DNA of 64,000 bases. Source: DASZIT01 sp036268775. Lineage in GTDB: Bacteria > Actinomycetota > Acidimicrobiia > Acidimicrobiales > RAAP-2. The notes beneath the pieces were generated by a model. That model did no database searches and had not been told where the DNA came from. It saw only the letters and a program-made list of their open reading frames with translations. Below are positions 8,773-16,851 of the stretch, in pieces. The position numbers and the translations under genes are program-made. The stretch spans positions 18,400-82,399 of the forward strand of contig DATATM010000035.1 in assembly GCA_036268775.1 (NCBI GenBank), given 5' to 3'. Position 1 is the first letter of the stretch, and each line of letters opens with the position of its first letter.

Positions 8773-9381
8773 TTATCCATCTCCGGCCAGGAGCTCCGGA
8801 TACCGGAAACACCCGGTCAGATGGTCGAGGACCAGTCCGGCGGACTGCAGATAGGAGTAGCAGATGGTGGGCCCGACGAACCGGAACCCGCGTCGCCGGA
8901 GGTCCTGGCTGAGCGCCACCGACAGCTCGGTCGAGGCCGGGAGCTGCCCTATCGCCTTCCAGCGGTTGACCACCGGGGTCCCCCCGACGAAGTCCCAGAT
9001 GTAGGCATCGAAGCTCCCCATCTCCTCTTGCACCTGGAGGAGGGCGGCGGCGTTGCCGATGGCCGACTCGATCTTCTGGCGGTGGCGGATGATGCCGGGG
9101 TCGGCGACCAGTCCTTCCACCTTCCGATCGGAGAACCGGGCCACCGCCGCGGGGTCGAAACCGGCGAAGGCCTGGCGGTAGCCCTCCCGGCGTTTCAGCA
9201 CGGTGAGCCAGCTCAACCCGGCCTGGGCCCCCTCGAGCACCAACAGCTCGAAGTGGTGGCGGTCGTCGTGGATCGGGACCCCCCATTCGGTGTCGTGGTA
9301 GGGACCGAGCCAGGGCCCCTGCCCCCAGGAGCAGCGGGTCCGGCCGTCATCTTCCCAGTCGGGTTCGGAGGGTTTGGCCAC
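8773..9381 (-). CDS. tag: DNA-3-methyladenine glycosylase I
   Basis: Tag removes 3-methyladenine from alkylated DNA as the first step of base excision repair. The 202-residue protein has the family signature RCSWG near the N-terminus, YHDTEWG near residue 29, and a C-terminal DHLTGCFRY segment. Cys and His from these motifs form the structural zinc site of this HhH-fold glycosylase. The EWG region contributes to the methyladenine pocket. The start is a GTG seven bases after a TACATT -10 box. It is transcribed away from the Ddn-like gene at 9456, and the two promoters lie within the 74 bases between their start codons. Confidence 0.95.
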   Translation of the reverse strand: MAKPSEPDWEDDGRTRCSWGQGPWLGPYHDTEWGVPIHDDRHHFELLVLEGAQAGLSWLTVLKRREGYRQAFAGFDPAAVARFSDRKVEGLVADPGIIRHRQKIESAIGNAAALLQVQEEMGSFDAYIWDFVGGTPVVNRWKAIGQLPASTELSVALSQDLRRRGFRFVGPTICYSYLQSAGLVLDHLTGCFRYPELLAGDG

Positions 9382-9388
9382 GACATGA

Positions 9389-9394
9389 AATGTA
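9389..9394 (-). promoter_or_regulatory. -10 box of tag, leaderless arrangement
   Basis: TACATT on the - strand, seven bases before the GTG start of tag. No ribosome-binding site is present, so the message is probably leaderless. Confidence 0.5.
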
Positions 9395-9443
9395 CTTCTC
9401 CGTACTCAGCCAAGAGGACTGGCCGGAGAGTGTCTCCTCGGTG

Positions 9444-9449
9444 TTAGCT
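9444..9449 (+). promoter_or_regulatory. -10 box of the Ddn-like gene, leaderless arrangement
   Basis: TTAGCT lies six bases before ATG 9456. Its position supports choosing that ATG over the upstream in-frame start at 9390. Confidence 0.4.
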
Positions 9450-9455
9450 GGTTCC

Positions 9456-9896
9456 ATGCCACTCAACGGAACCTATGTGCCGAGTCCAGCCCAATGGGTT
9501 CGGGATCAAGTGGAACTCTACGAGAGCTCCGACGGTACCGACGGGACGACCCTGCGGGGTATGCCGGTGATCCTCCTCACCACCAAAGGGGCCAAGTCGG
9601 GGAACATCCGAAAGTCGCCGTTGATGCGGGTGGAGCACGAGGGCAGTTATGCCATCGTCGCCTCCAAGGGTGGAGCCCCGACCAATCCGGTCTGGTATTA
9701 CAACGTGGTGGCCAACCCCGAAGTTGAGCTGCGGGACGGCACCTCCAGCTGGGACATGGTGGCCCGGGAGGTCACCGGCGACGAGAAGAAAGAATGGTGG
9801 GATCGGGCGGTGGCGGCCTATCCCGACTATGCCGAGTACCAGACAAAGACCGATCGCCCCATCCCCGTCTTCGTCGTCGAACGACCCTCCAGCTGA
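9456..9896 (+). CDS. Deazaflavin (F420)-dependent nitroreductase family protein, Ddn-like
   Basis: The 146-residue product belongs to the actinobacterial split-barrel family typified by mycobacterial Ddn (nitroreductase/DUF385). Typical features are LLTTKGAKSG followed by a short basic stretch (around residues 45-58), which binds the F420 phosphate tail, then NPVWYYNVVANPEV near residue 83 and a conserved C-terminal IPVFVVER. Family members reduce quinones, nitroaromatics and other substrates with reduced F420; the physiological substrate cannot be assigned. ATG 9456 gives the normal family length and is preceded by a -10 box. An npdG homologue elsewhere in the window fits use of F420 by this organism. 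Confidence 0.88.
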   Translation: MPLNGTYVPSPAQWVRDQVELYESSDGTDGTTLRGMPVILLTTKGAKSGNIRKSPLMRVEHEGSYAIVASKGGAPTNPVWYYNVVANPEVELRDGTSSWDMVAREVTGDEKKEWWDRAVAAYPDYAEYQTKTDRPIPVFVVERPSS

Positions 9897-9939
9897 TCCG
9901 TCGGGGCCGAACGCTCGCTTGCCTATCTAGGAGACTGAC

Positions 9940-11208
9940 ATGCCTATCAATGTGTCGCCGATTGCCGGCGTCGATGACGAGATCAATGGCATCCGCCGTC
10001 GGACCGCCGATCTGATCAACGCCGAGATCCTGCCGCGGGAAGGAAAGCTGTGGGGCTCGGCGGAGGGAAGAACCGTCAACGAGGAGGAGCGGGATGAGCT
10101 CCGGCATCAGGCGGCGGCTCGGCGGGAGGAGGTGAAGTCCAAGGTGAAGGATGCCGGCCTCTGGGCCCCCCACCTGCCGGCCGAGTACGGCGGGATGGGG
10201 CTCGACTTTCTGCAGCTCGCCTACATGTACGAAGTGTTGGCTTACGCCACCGGCGCCGCCACCCTCTTCGGGGTCGCCGCCCCCAACTCCGGCAACGCCA
10301 CCATCCTGGTGAAGTACGGGACCGAAGAGCAGAAGCGCCAATGGCTGCTCCCGTTGATCGACGGGACGTTGGAGTCGGGGTTCTCCATGACCGAACCGGA
10401 TGCCGCCGGCTCCGATCCGCGCTCGTTGGCCACCGAAGCGGTGCGGGAGGGCGACGAGTGGGTGATCAACGGCCACAAGTGGTTCACCTCCAACGGGTTC
10501 GCCGCCGACTTCTTCATCGTGATGTGCCGGGCCAATGACCCCACCGGGGAGATGGGCAAACCCGGCCAGATGACCCAGATCATCGTCCCGAGCAAGGCCG
10601 AAGGGGTGAACATCATCCGGGGGATCGGCATCTTCGGTCATGCCACCTCCGACCACTGCGAGATCGTCTACGACAACGTCCGGGTCCCGGTGGAGAACAC
10701 CCTGGGTCTGGTCGGCCAGGGGCACAAGGCGGCCCAAGACCGCCTGGGCGCCGGCCGGGTGTACCACTGTATGAACTCGATCGGGCAGATGTGGCGGGCC
10801 TTCGACCTGATGGTCGAGCGCTCCCTGGTCCGGGAAGTCCATGGTGGCCTGTTGAAGGACAAGCAGTTCATCCAGGGATTCATCGCCGACAGCTACATGG
10901 ACATCCAGGCCGCCCGGCTCATGACCATCAATGCGGCCGAGAAGGTGGCGGCCGGCGATCCACAGGTCCGCACGGCCATCTCGGCCATCAAGGTGTTCGT
11001 CCCGGCCGCCTATCACCGGGTGGTGGACCGGGCGATTCAGGTATGGGGTGGGGCGGGGGTGAGCAACGACCTGCCGCTCGGCCGGATGTACCTCGGAGCC
11101 CGGGTTCTGCGGCTGGCCGACGGGCCCGATGAGGTCCACCGGATCCTCATGGCCAAGAACATCCTCCATGAGTACGAATCCGGAAACACCTGGGATTTCG
11201 GCAAGTAG
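9940..11208 (+). CDS. Acyl-CoA dehydrogenase family protein
   Basis: A flavoenzyme family that introduces a trans double bond between C2 and C3 of acyl-CoA. The 422-residue protein has the standard three-part fold: helical N-terminal domain, the beta domain with FSMTEPDAAGSDP near residue 148 (FAD contact and substrate signature), and the C-terminal helical domain ending with the family motif IQVWGGAGVSND near residue 367. The chain-length preference is unknown. An AGGAG ribosome-binding site precedes the ATG. It follows the Ddn-like gene by 43 bases and may share its transcript. No other beta-oxidation genes are adjacent. Confidence 0.9.
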   Translation: MPINVSPIAGVDDEINGIRRRTADLINAEILPREGKLWGSAEGRTVNEEERDELRHQAAARREEVKSKVKDAGLWAPHLPAEYGGMGLDFLQLAYMYEVLAYATGAATLFGVAAPNSGNATILVKYGTEEQKRQWLLPLIDGTLESGFSMTEPDAAGSDPRSLATEAVREGDEWVINGHKWFTSNGFAADFFIVMCRANDPTGEMGKPGQMTQIIVPSKAEGVNIIRGIGIFGHATSDHCEIVYDNVRVPVENTLGLVGQGHKAAQDRLGAGRVYHCMNSIGQMWRAFDLMVERSLVREVHGGLLKDKQFIQGFIADSYMDIQAARLMTINAAEKVAAGDPQVRTAISAIKVFVPAAYHRVVDRAIQVWGGAGVSNDLPLGRMYLGARVLRLADGPDEVHRILMAKNILHEYESGNTWDFGK

Positions 11209-11259
11209 CCGGGGTCCGGCGGGGCGGTCCGGCGCGGTGCCGATCGCGGATCCGGGCGG

Positions 11260-11265
11260 TAGGGT
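11260..11265 (+). promoter_or_regulatory. -10 box of the YbjQ operon
   Basis: TAGGGT lies eight bases before ATG 11274, the first gene of the four-gene YbjQ operon. The short gap points to a leaderless or nearly leaderless message; no -35 box was clear. Confidence 0.4.
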
Positions 11266-11273
11266 GACCAGCA

Positions 11274-11675
11274 ATGACCAGCACGGATGGCTCCTTCGAT
11301 CTGGAGATGGCGGCGGCCTCCCTCCGGGCTGACAATTCCGACGTCCACATCCTGCTGAAGGTGTTGGTCGACCAGCTCCGGGACACCTTGGGCGACCGTC
11401 TGCGCATCGAGCGCGCCGGGGGGCGGTTCCGGAAGTCGGAGGCGATCAAACGGGTCCAGATCACCATGGGATCCGACCACTTCGAAGCGGTCGTGGACGG
11501 CACCGGGTTGATCTGCACCATCGGTCACGCCTCCGGTGGCATCCGGATTCGCAGCGACCAGGTGGACATGGAGACCTGGATGGCCAAGCTGCTGGGGGCC
11601 CTCCAAACCGAGGCCGCCCACAGCCAAACCGCCAGGCAGGCGCTCGAGAACATTGTCATAGGAGGCAACAAATGA
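11274..11675 (+). CDS. Conserved-looking hypothetical protein leading the YbjQ operon
   Basis: A 133-residue soluble protein I do not recognise. It has an amphipathic N-terminal half, a basic strand region around residues 42-65, and a helical C-terminus; no signal peptide, membrane segment or Cys cluster is seen. It is joined to the first YbjQ gene by an ATGA overlap, and its last codons contain that gene's AGGAGG ribosome-binding site. The tight coupling to three YbjQ paralogues suggests a shared function, but none can be named. Confidence 0.75.
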   Translation: MTSTDGSFDLEMAAASLRADNSDVHILLKVLVDQLRDTLGDRLRIERAGGRFRKSEAIKRVQITMGSDHFEAVVDGTGLICTIGHASGGIRIRSDQVDMETWMAKLLGALQTEAAHSQTARQALENIVIGGNK

Positions 11676-12481
11676 CCGACAGCTCCGAGACCCTCCCGGA
11701 GGGGCTCCCCGAGGCGACCAGCCACCGGTTGGCGGAGTTGGAGCATGGCCTCTTCACCTCGGACCTGTCGGTGAACGAGTTCCTGCTGATCAAAGAAGTC
11801 GGGTTTCACCCGCTCGGGTTCGTGATGGGCTCGTCGATCTACCACACCGGCATCCAGACCCGGAAGTGGGGACAGAGCCAGGAGCTGACCAAGCTGACCG
11901 AGGCGATGTACAACGCCCGGGAACTGGCCATGACCCGCATGGAGGAGGAGGCAACCGAGCTGGGGGCCGACGGGGTGGTGGGCGTCCGGCTGGACGTGAA
12001 CTACTACGAGTGGGGCAAGGATGCCGCCGAGTTCATCGCGGTGGGCACCGCGGTGAAAGCCGAGAGCGGCGTGTCCCATCGCAACAAGCTGGGCAAGCCG
12101 TTCACCTCCGATCTGTCCGGCCAGGACTTCTGGACCTTGATGCAGACCGGGTACATCCCGCAAGGTCTGGTGATGGGCACCTGCGTCTACCACATCGCCC
12201 ACCGCGGTCTCGGCCAGACACTGGGGTCGGCCGGCCAGAACATCGAACTGCCCAACTTCACCCAGGCCCTCTATGAAGCCCGGGAACTGGCCATGACCCG
12301 GATGCAGGACGAGGCCGATGAGCTCGGCGCTTCCGGCATCGTCGGGGTCCGGCTCGAAGAGAAATCGCATCAATGGGGGAGTCACACCATCGAGTTCCTG
12401 TCGCTCGGAACCGCGGTGGTCAAGACATCGGGCGAGGTGACCCTGCCTACCCCGACCACCATCATTTCGCTCGACAACTGA
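11672..12481 (+). CDS. Double-domain YbjQ/UPF0145 protein, copy A
   Basis: The 269-residue protein contains two YbjQ-like domains in tandem (about residues 26-128 and 144-262). Each runs from an FTSDLS strand through GFxPxGxVMG and an ARELAMTRM helix to LGAxGxVGVRL and a final GTAV strand. Classical YbjQ proteins (Pfam heavy-metal-binding domain, UPF0145) are single domains of about 105 residues that form pentamers; their biochemical role is unknown despite the name. No His/Cys metal cluster is conspicuous here. AGGAGG precedes the ATG. It overlaps both neighbours, and is the best-conserved of the three paralogues. Confidence 0.85.
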   Translation: MTDSSETLPEGLPEATSHRLAELEHGLFTSDLSVNEFLLIKEVGFHPLGFVMGSSIYHTGIQTRKWGQSQELTKLTEAMYNARELAMTRMEEEATELGADGVVGVRLDVNYYEWGKDAAEFIAVGTAVKAESGVSHRNKLGKPFTSDLSGQDFWTLMQTGYIPQGLVMGTCVYHIAHRGLGQTLGSAGQNIELPNFTQALYEARELAMTRMQDEADELGASGIVGVRLEEKSHQWGSHTIEFLSLGTAVVKTSGEVTLPTPTTIISLDN

Positions 12482-13383
12482 TGTCGGATCCGGCACCCGA
12501 TCTTCCCGAGGCCGCCAACCGGCGGTTCGCCAGCGGGGCGTTCACCTCCGGGCTCACGGTGCCCGACTTTGCCGCCTGCGTCCAGATGGGCCTGGAACCG
12601 GTCGGCTACGTGCAGGGGTTCTGCGTGATGCAGTGGCGTTGGTACGGCATGAACTCTCCCTATAGCCGGGGCCTCTCGCCCTACGGCGGCGGTGGGCAGG
12701 GTGGCTACATGGAGAGTTGGCAGTGTCCCCACGGGTTCGTCTCCGCCGAGCACCGGAGCTGGGGTCAGAACTACGAGCAATCGTGGGTCGAGGATGCCTG
12801 GGGCCAGGGTTTCGGCACCGCCTACTCCCGGATGCTGGAAGAAGCCGAAGCGCTGGGGGCCCACGGGGTGGTCGGGGTGGTGGACTCCGCCAGTCGGCTC
12901 GGGGATCTGGGGGTGTTGGAGTTTCACCTCCGGGGGACGGCGGTGAAGGTCGCCGATACCGCCGGACCCCCGGGAGGCCAGCCCTGGACCACCTATCTGG
13001 CCGGTCAACGGCTGGCCAAGCTGATCGAGGCCGGCTACGCGCCGGTGGCGGTGGCGGCGGCGGTGTCCTCGGTCCGGGTCTGGGCCTACTGCATGACCGA
13101 GTACCTCCTGGAGGGGACCAGCTCCAGCTGGGGGGTCCAGCAGGCCGGGGCGGAGATCACCCAGGTGGCCTCGGCCCAGATGGCCGCCCGGCAGATCGCC
13201 CGTGAGCACGTGCGGGCCCAACTGGCGGGAGACTCACTCCACGGGGCGGAGATGGTCGTGTCCGAGCACGAATTGGGCCAGGGCGATCAGGAGGTCCAGT
13301 GCGTCCTGCGGGGAAACCGGGTCCGGCGGTTCAAGGACTTCGACCCGATGCCGGTCCCTCACCCCACAGTCAGGTTGTCGTGA
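12481..13383 (+). CDS. Double-domain YbjQ-like protein, copy B (divergent, with insertion)
   Basis: This 300-residue paralogue starts at an ATG sharing one base with the previous stop (TGATG). The first YbjQ-like domain begins with FTSGLTVPDF and has LGAHGVVGVV near residue 121, but is expanded by an insertion of roughly 40 residues rich in Gly, Tyr, Trp and Ser (about residues 47-95). The second domain (about 162-290) is strongly diverged; only the hydrophobic pattern and the LAKLIEAGYAPV segment recall the family. Aromatic enrichment in the insertion suggests a binding surface, which is inference. A longer upstream frame exists but lies inside copy A. Confidence 0.75.
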   Translation: MSDPAPDLPEAANRRFASGAFTSGLTVPDFAACVQMGLEPVGYVQGFCVMQWRWYGMNSPYSRGLSPYGGGGQGGYMESWQCPHGFVSAEHRSWGQNYEQSWVEDAWGQGFGTAYSRMLEEAEALGAHGVVGVVDSASRLGDLGVLEFHLRGTAVKVADTAGPPGGQPWTTYLAGQRLAKLIEAGYAPVAVAAAVSSVRVWAYCMTEYLLEGTSSSWGVQQAGAEITQVASAQMAARQIAREHVRAQLAGDSLHGAEMVVSEHELGQGDQEVQCVLRGNRVRRFKDFDPMPVPHPTVRLS

Positions 13384-14243
13384 CCGCCGCCGACCAGCTC
13401 GGGGCTTCGCCGCCGGCACCCATCGACATCAAGGCGGAGACCCGCCGGGCCGTCGATGCCTTGCATCGGGCCCAACCGAAGAGTGAGGCGATGACCTCCG
13501 ACCTCTCCATCGATGAAGAGTTGAACCTCCACTCCATCGGTTGGGAGCCGGTGGAACTGGTGTGCGGCGTGTCGTTGTTCTCGGTGCCGATGGGAGTCTG
13601 GAATTGGGGCCAAGGCGAGATCACCTGGGCGTCGACTGCCTACGCCCATGCCTTCGAGGGGGCCATTGCCCGAATCCATCGTGAGTGCGCCAAAGCCGGC
13701 GGTCACGGGGTCGTCGGCGTGGAGGTCGAGCGTTCGATCCACCGTCACCACATTGACGTCACCTTGCTGGGCACCGCGGTGCGGCCGGTCGGTGCCAAGC
13801 GGATTGATGCCAAGAAGGTGTTCGTCTCCGACCTATCGGCCCGTGACTTCACCCTGCTGCAGGTGGCGGGATGGGAACCGTTGGGGCTGGCCGTGGGAGC
13901 CAGCTTTGTCTACGCCCCCCGGCGATCGATCGGGACGGTGATGCAGCAGAAGTCGCAGAACATCGAGCTGACCAATTTCACCGAGGCGATGTACACCGCC
14001 CGCGAATCGGCCATGGAGCGGATGCAGACGTCGGCCCTCTCCATGGCCGGAACCGGAGTGGTGGAGGTAAAGGTCACCGAGGGCCCGATGGATTTCGCCC
14101 GCCACGCCGTCGGTTTTGCCGCCTGGGGCACGGTGGTTCGCCTGACCGCCGAGAACCACCGCCTCCTGCAACCGTTGATGGTGGTGCCGCTCGACGATCC
14201 GATGACCGGATTTGCCGCCACCGCCCTCCGAGGCAAGGGCTAA
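13380..14243 (+). CDS. Double-domain YbjQ-like protein, copy C
   Basis: The 287-residue product begins at GTG 13380 in a GTGA overlap with copy B. Two YbjQ-like domains are visible: about residues 40-140 (MTSDLSIDEE, GWEPVELVCG, GGHGVVGVEV, GTAV) and about 145-250 (VSDLSARDF, GWEPLGLAVG, NIELTNFTEAMYTARE, GVVEVKV, GTVV). The NIELxNFTxAxYxARE block is shared almost exactly with domain 2 of copy A, showing recent common ancestry of those halves. The C-terminal tail of about 35 residues is unassigned. It ends the operon, facing the DUF2510 membrane protein gene 24 bases away. Confidence 0.82.
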   Translation: MTAADQLGASPPAPIDIKAETRRAVDALHRAQPKSEAMTSDLSIDEELNLHSIGWEPVELVCGVSLFSVPMGVWNWGQGEITWASTAYAHAFEGAIARIHRECAKAGGHGVVGVEVERSIHRHHIDVTLLGTAVRPVGAKRIDAKKVFVSDLSARDFTLLQVAGWEPLGLAVGASFVYAPRRSIGTVMQQKSQNIELTNFTEAMYTARESAMERMQTSALSMAGTGVVEVKVTEGPMDFARHAVGFAAWGTVVRLTAENHRLLQPLMVVPLDDPMTGFAATALRGKG

Positions 14244-14267
14244 GACGCCGCTACCACCGGCCCGGAC

Positions 14268-15602
14268 TCAGTTATCAGCGGTGACGGGGTGGGTGTGTTC
14301 GGTCCACTCGGCGCCATCCCAGTAGCGCAGAATGCTGGAGTCGGCGTAGTCCGTGTACCACCCAGGCGGGAAGCTGTCCTCTTGGCCTGAGTCGACGGGC
14401 TGGGAGTCGATCGGCGAGGACTCGGCGATCACCGGCTCGGGCACGTCGGCCATCACCGGCTCGGCCAGCGGCTCGGTGACTACTGGTTCGGGATCAGCGA
14501 TGACCGCCGCGGCTGCCAACGGTTCGGGCTCCGCCACTGATTCGACCTCTTCCAACTCCTGCGGAGCCTCGGTCACGACTGGCGCCACCACCACCGGCTC
14601 CGGCGCCGCCACCGGCGCCACCACCACCGGCTCCGGCGCAGCCACTACCGGCGCCGGGGGAGTCGACGGGGTCCCCACCAATACTTGGCGGTCGTGTTCG
14701 GCCAACTGGGCCATTGCCGCCCCCAGCGTCGGGAGTCCCGAGAACTCGGTGGCGACCTTGGCGGGCTCGCCAGACTCGATCCCAGCCGCGGCGGGACTTG
14801 GGGCCGGCGCAGTACTGGTAGTAGTTGGTGGCGGCGGGGGAGGAGCCAAGGGACTTAGCCCCTCCATGACGTGGCTGGACTTGGCGGGGGTGGGAAACCC
14901 GAGTTCCGGCGCTGCCGATCGTTTTCGGGAACCCTTGAGTCCGGTGGGGAACATCGCCCACGCCATCATCAGCAGCACGCAGCCACCGAAGGCGACATAG
15001 ATCCCGTAGCCGATGGAAACCGGCGGATGGGAGAAGCCGGAGCCGGTGTAGGTGTGGATCTGGGTGACGCCGAGGATCACTGGGACCAGAGCCAGGAAGC
15101 CGATGATCGACGATGCCAAGCTGATCCGGCGGAAGGGAAGCACCAGGGCCTGGAGGCCGGCGATCACCGCCAGCGCCACCAGGATGTCGGCCACGCTGTT
15201 GCGCCACCCGTGGGACATGATCGTGAAGAGGTCACCCCGCTCTGACGAGGACGGGCCGCCATTGAGCGAGACCTGGATGGTTGCCCAGGGCAGCCACGCC
15301 GACACTCCGAGGATGGCGGCGCTGAAGAGGATCCCGAATCTCGCCAGGGCGAACGACCGACGGCCTTGCCGGACCGGGGGAGGGGCAAGCGGGACGACCA
15401 GCGACGGGACGACGGGAGGGCTGGCGTCGGTCCGCTGGAGTTGCGCCACCGCGTCCCGCCACCCGGATTCGTCTTTCTGGTACTGGAAGGCAGGAGTCGG
15501 AACGGTGTCGAGGCTGTCCATGATCGCCCAGGCGTCGGGCATGTCGACGACGCACCAGCGTTGCCCGGTTACCAGGATTGGAAATCCATGCAGAGTCGCC
15601 AT
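14268..15602 (-). CDS. Membrane protein with C-terminal DUF2510 domain
   Basis: A 444-residue protein with three parts. Residues about 1-85 are a soluble head. Four transmembrane helices follow (about residues 90-230), the first carrying a WLPW motif. A long Pro/Ala/Val/Glu linker (about 235-410) comes next, and then a C-terminal DUF2510 module with PGWY, LRYWDG and EWTEH. DUF2510 is a small actinobacterial domain of unknown function at the ends of membrane proteins. The linker contains a 26-base direct repeat. It is convergent with the YbjQ operon; a direct functional link is not shown. Confidence 0.8.
   Translation of the reverse strand: MATLHGFPILVTGQRWCVVDMPDAWAIMDSLDTVPTPAFQYQKDESGWRDAVAQLQRTDASPPVVPSLVVPLAPPPVRQGRRSFALARFGILFSAAILGVSAWLPWATIQVSLNGGPSSSERGDLFTIMSHGWRNSVADILVALAVIAGLQALVLPFRRISLASSIIGFLALVPVILGVTQIHTYTGSGFSHPPVSIGYGIYVAFGGCVLLMMAWAMFPTGLKGSRKRSAAPELGFPTPAKSSHVMEGLSPLAPPPPPPTTTSTAPAPSPAAAGIESGEPAKVATEFSGLPTLGAAMAQLAEHDRQVLVGTPSTPPAPVVAAPEPVVVAPVAAPEPVVVAPVVTEAPQELEEVESVAEPEPLAAAAVIADPEPVVTEPLAEPVMADVPEPVIAESSPIDSQPVDSGQEDSFPPGWYTDYADSSILRYWDGAEWTEHTHPVTADN
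14581..14639. repeat. 26-base tandem direct repeat in the DUF2510 gene linker
   Basis: Two identical 26-base copies occupy 14581-14606 and 14614-14639, a period of 33 bases (11 codons). They encode the repeated AP-EPVVVAPV units of the Pro/Val-rich linker and look like an in-frame slippage or recombination duplication. Confidence 0.85.
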
Positions 15603-15637
15603 CAGTCACCCCCTCGCCCCGGTCAACCCCCGTTGTC

Positions 15638-15659
15638 GGTGCAGTGCACCAGCATCGTA
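15638..15659 (-). promoter_or_regulatory. Candidate promoter and palindromic operator of the DUF2510 gene
   Basis: Read on the - strand, a TACGAT -10 box (15654-15659) is followed within four bases by the perfect 13-base inverted repeat GGTGCA-C-TGCACC (15638-15650), placed where transcription would start. That position is typical of a repressor site. The binding protein is unknown. Confidence 0.4.
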
Positions 15660-15721
15660 CAGTCTGGGCTGACCGAGTCCGAGGCAGGGGCTGGCCAATG
15701 CTCCGGCCGGGAAGTCAGGGG

Positions 15722-16843
15722 TCAGACGGTGACACCCTCCTGCAGGCGATCGGTCGCCTCGATGTACTCCTCGACCATGCTGAAGACCACGTCTCGGGCC
15801 TTCCGCACCACCGTGGCTCGGCCGATGACCTGGCCGCAGGGATTGAAGTTGACGTCGCGGGCCTGCTCCGGATAGCGGTGGCCCCGGGAGACGGCCTCGA
15901 TGGCCACCATCATCTGCAGCGGCATCGGCAACGGCCCCGGCGAATCCTCCCCTTCCCACGCCTCGGTCCAGTCGTTCTTGAGCATCCGGCACGGCTTTCC
16001 GGTGAACGACCGGGACCGTACGGTGTCCCGGCTGGAAGCGGCCAGATAGGTCTCCATCTGCCGGGGCGGGATATCGGCTTCCTCCACCGTCAACCACAAG
16101 GTGCCGGACCACACGCCTTGCGCCCCGAGGGCCAGGGCCGCCGCCATCTGCCGGCCGCTCCCGACGCCGCCGGCGGCCAGCACCGGGATCGGCGCCACCG
16201 CGTCGACCACCTCGGGCCAGAGCACGATGCTCCCGACATCCCCGGTGTGACCTCCACCCTCCGAGCCCTGGCAGACGATGAAGTCGAGCCCGGCGGCTTT
16301 GTGGCTGAGCGCATGCTTGACCGACCCGGCCAGAGCGCCAACCATCAGCCCGGCACCCTGGATCCGTTCGACGACGTCGGGCGGAGGGGTGCCGAGGGCG
16401 TTGGCGATGAGCTTCACCTTCGGATGGCGCAGGGCGACATCGATCAATCCGGCGGCGTGGGCGGCGGTCCAACCGATCATGCCGTTGGGTTGACGCTCGC
16501 CCTCGGGGATCTCCGGCACGCCGTGATCGGCCAGGATCTTGAGGGCGAACTCCTTGTGCTGGGGTGGGACCAGCCCTCGGATCTGGGCCTCGAGTGCCTC
16601 GGGGTCCATCTCGTCCATGCCCTCGTACTTGGCGGGGATGACGATGTCGACGCCGTAGGGATGATCACCGATGTGCTCGTCGATCCAGGTGAGCTCCACT
16701 TCGAGCTGCTCCGGACTGAAGCCGATGGCTCCGAGCACCCCGATGCCCCCGGCATTGGAGACGGCGGCCACCACGTCGCGACAGTGGGTGAAGGCGAAGA
16801 TCGGGAATTCGATGCCCAGCTTTTGGCGGATCTCGGTATTCAT
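15722..16843 (-). CDS. Nitronate monooxygenase (2-nitropropane dioxygenase family)
   Basis: An FMN-dependent TIM-barrel enzyme family that oxidises alkyl nitronates and detoxifies compounds such as propionate 3-nitronate. The 373-residue protein shows the family's N-terminal FPIFAFTHCRDVVAAV, the NAGGIGVLGA loop near residue 31, the GSEGGGHTGD segment near residue 193 that holds the catalytic His and contacts the flavin, and the phosphate-binding AAGGVGSG near residue 224. It follows the tetR gene by eight bases on the same strand and is probably co-transcribed and autoregulated with it. The true substrate may differ, as the family is broad. Confidence 0.88.
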   Translation of the reverse strand: MNTEIRQKLGIEFPIFAFTHCRDVVAAVSNAGGIGVLGAIGFSPEQLEVELTWIDEHIGDHPYGVDIVIPAKYEGMDEMDPEALEAQIRGLVPPQHKEFALKILADHGVPEIPEGERQPNGMIGWTAAHAAGLIDVALRHPKVKLIANALGTPPPDVVERIQGAGLMVGALAGSVKHALSHKAAGLDFIVCQGSEGGGHTGDVGSIVLWPEVVDAVAPIPVLAAGGVGSGRQMAAALALGAQGVWSGTLWLTVEEADIPPRQMETYLAASSRDTVRSRSFTGKPCRMLKNDWTEAWEGEDSPGPLPMPLQMMVAIEAVSRGHRYPEQARDVNFNPCGQVIGRATVVRKARDVVFSMVEEYIEATDRLQEGVTV

Positions 16844-16851
16844 GGGAGCGG

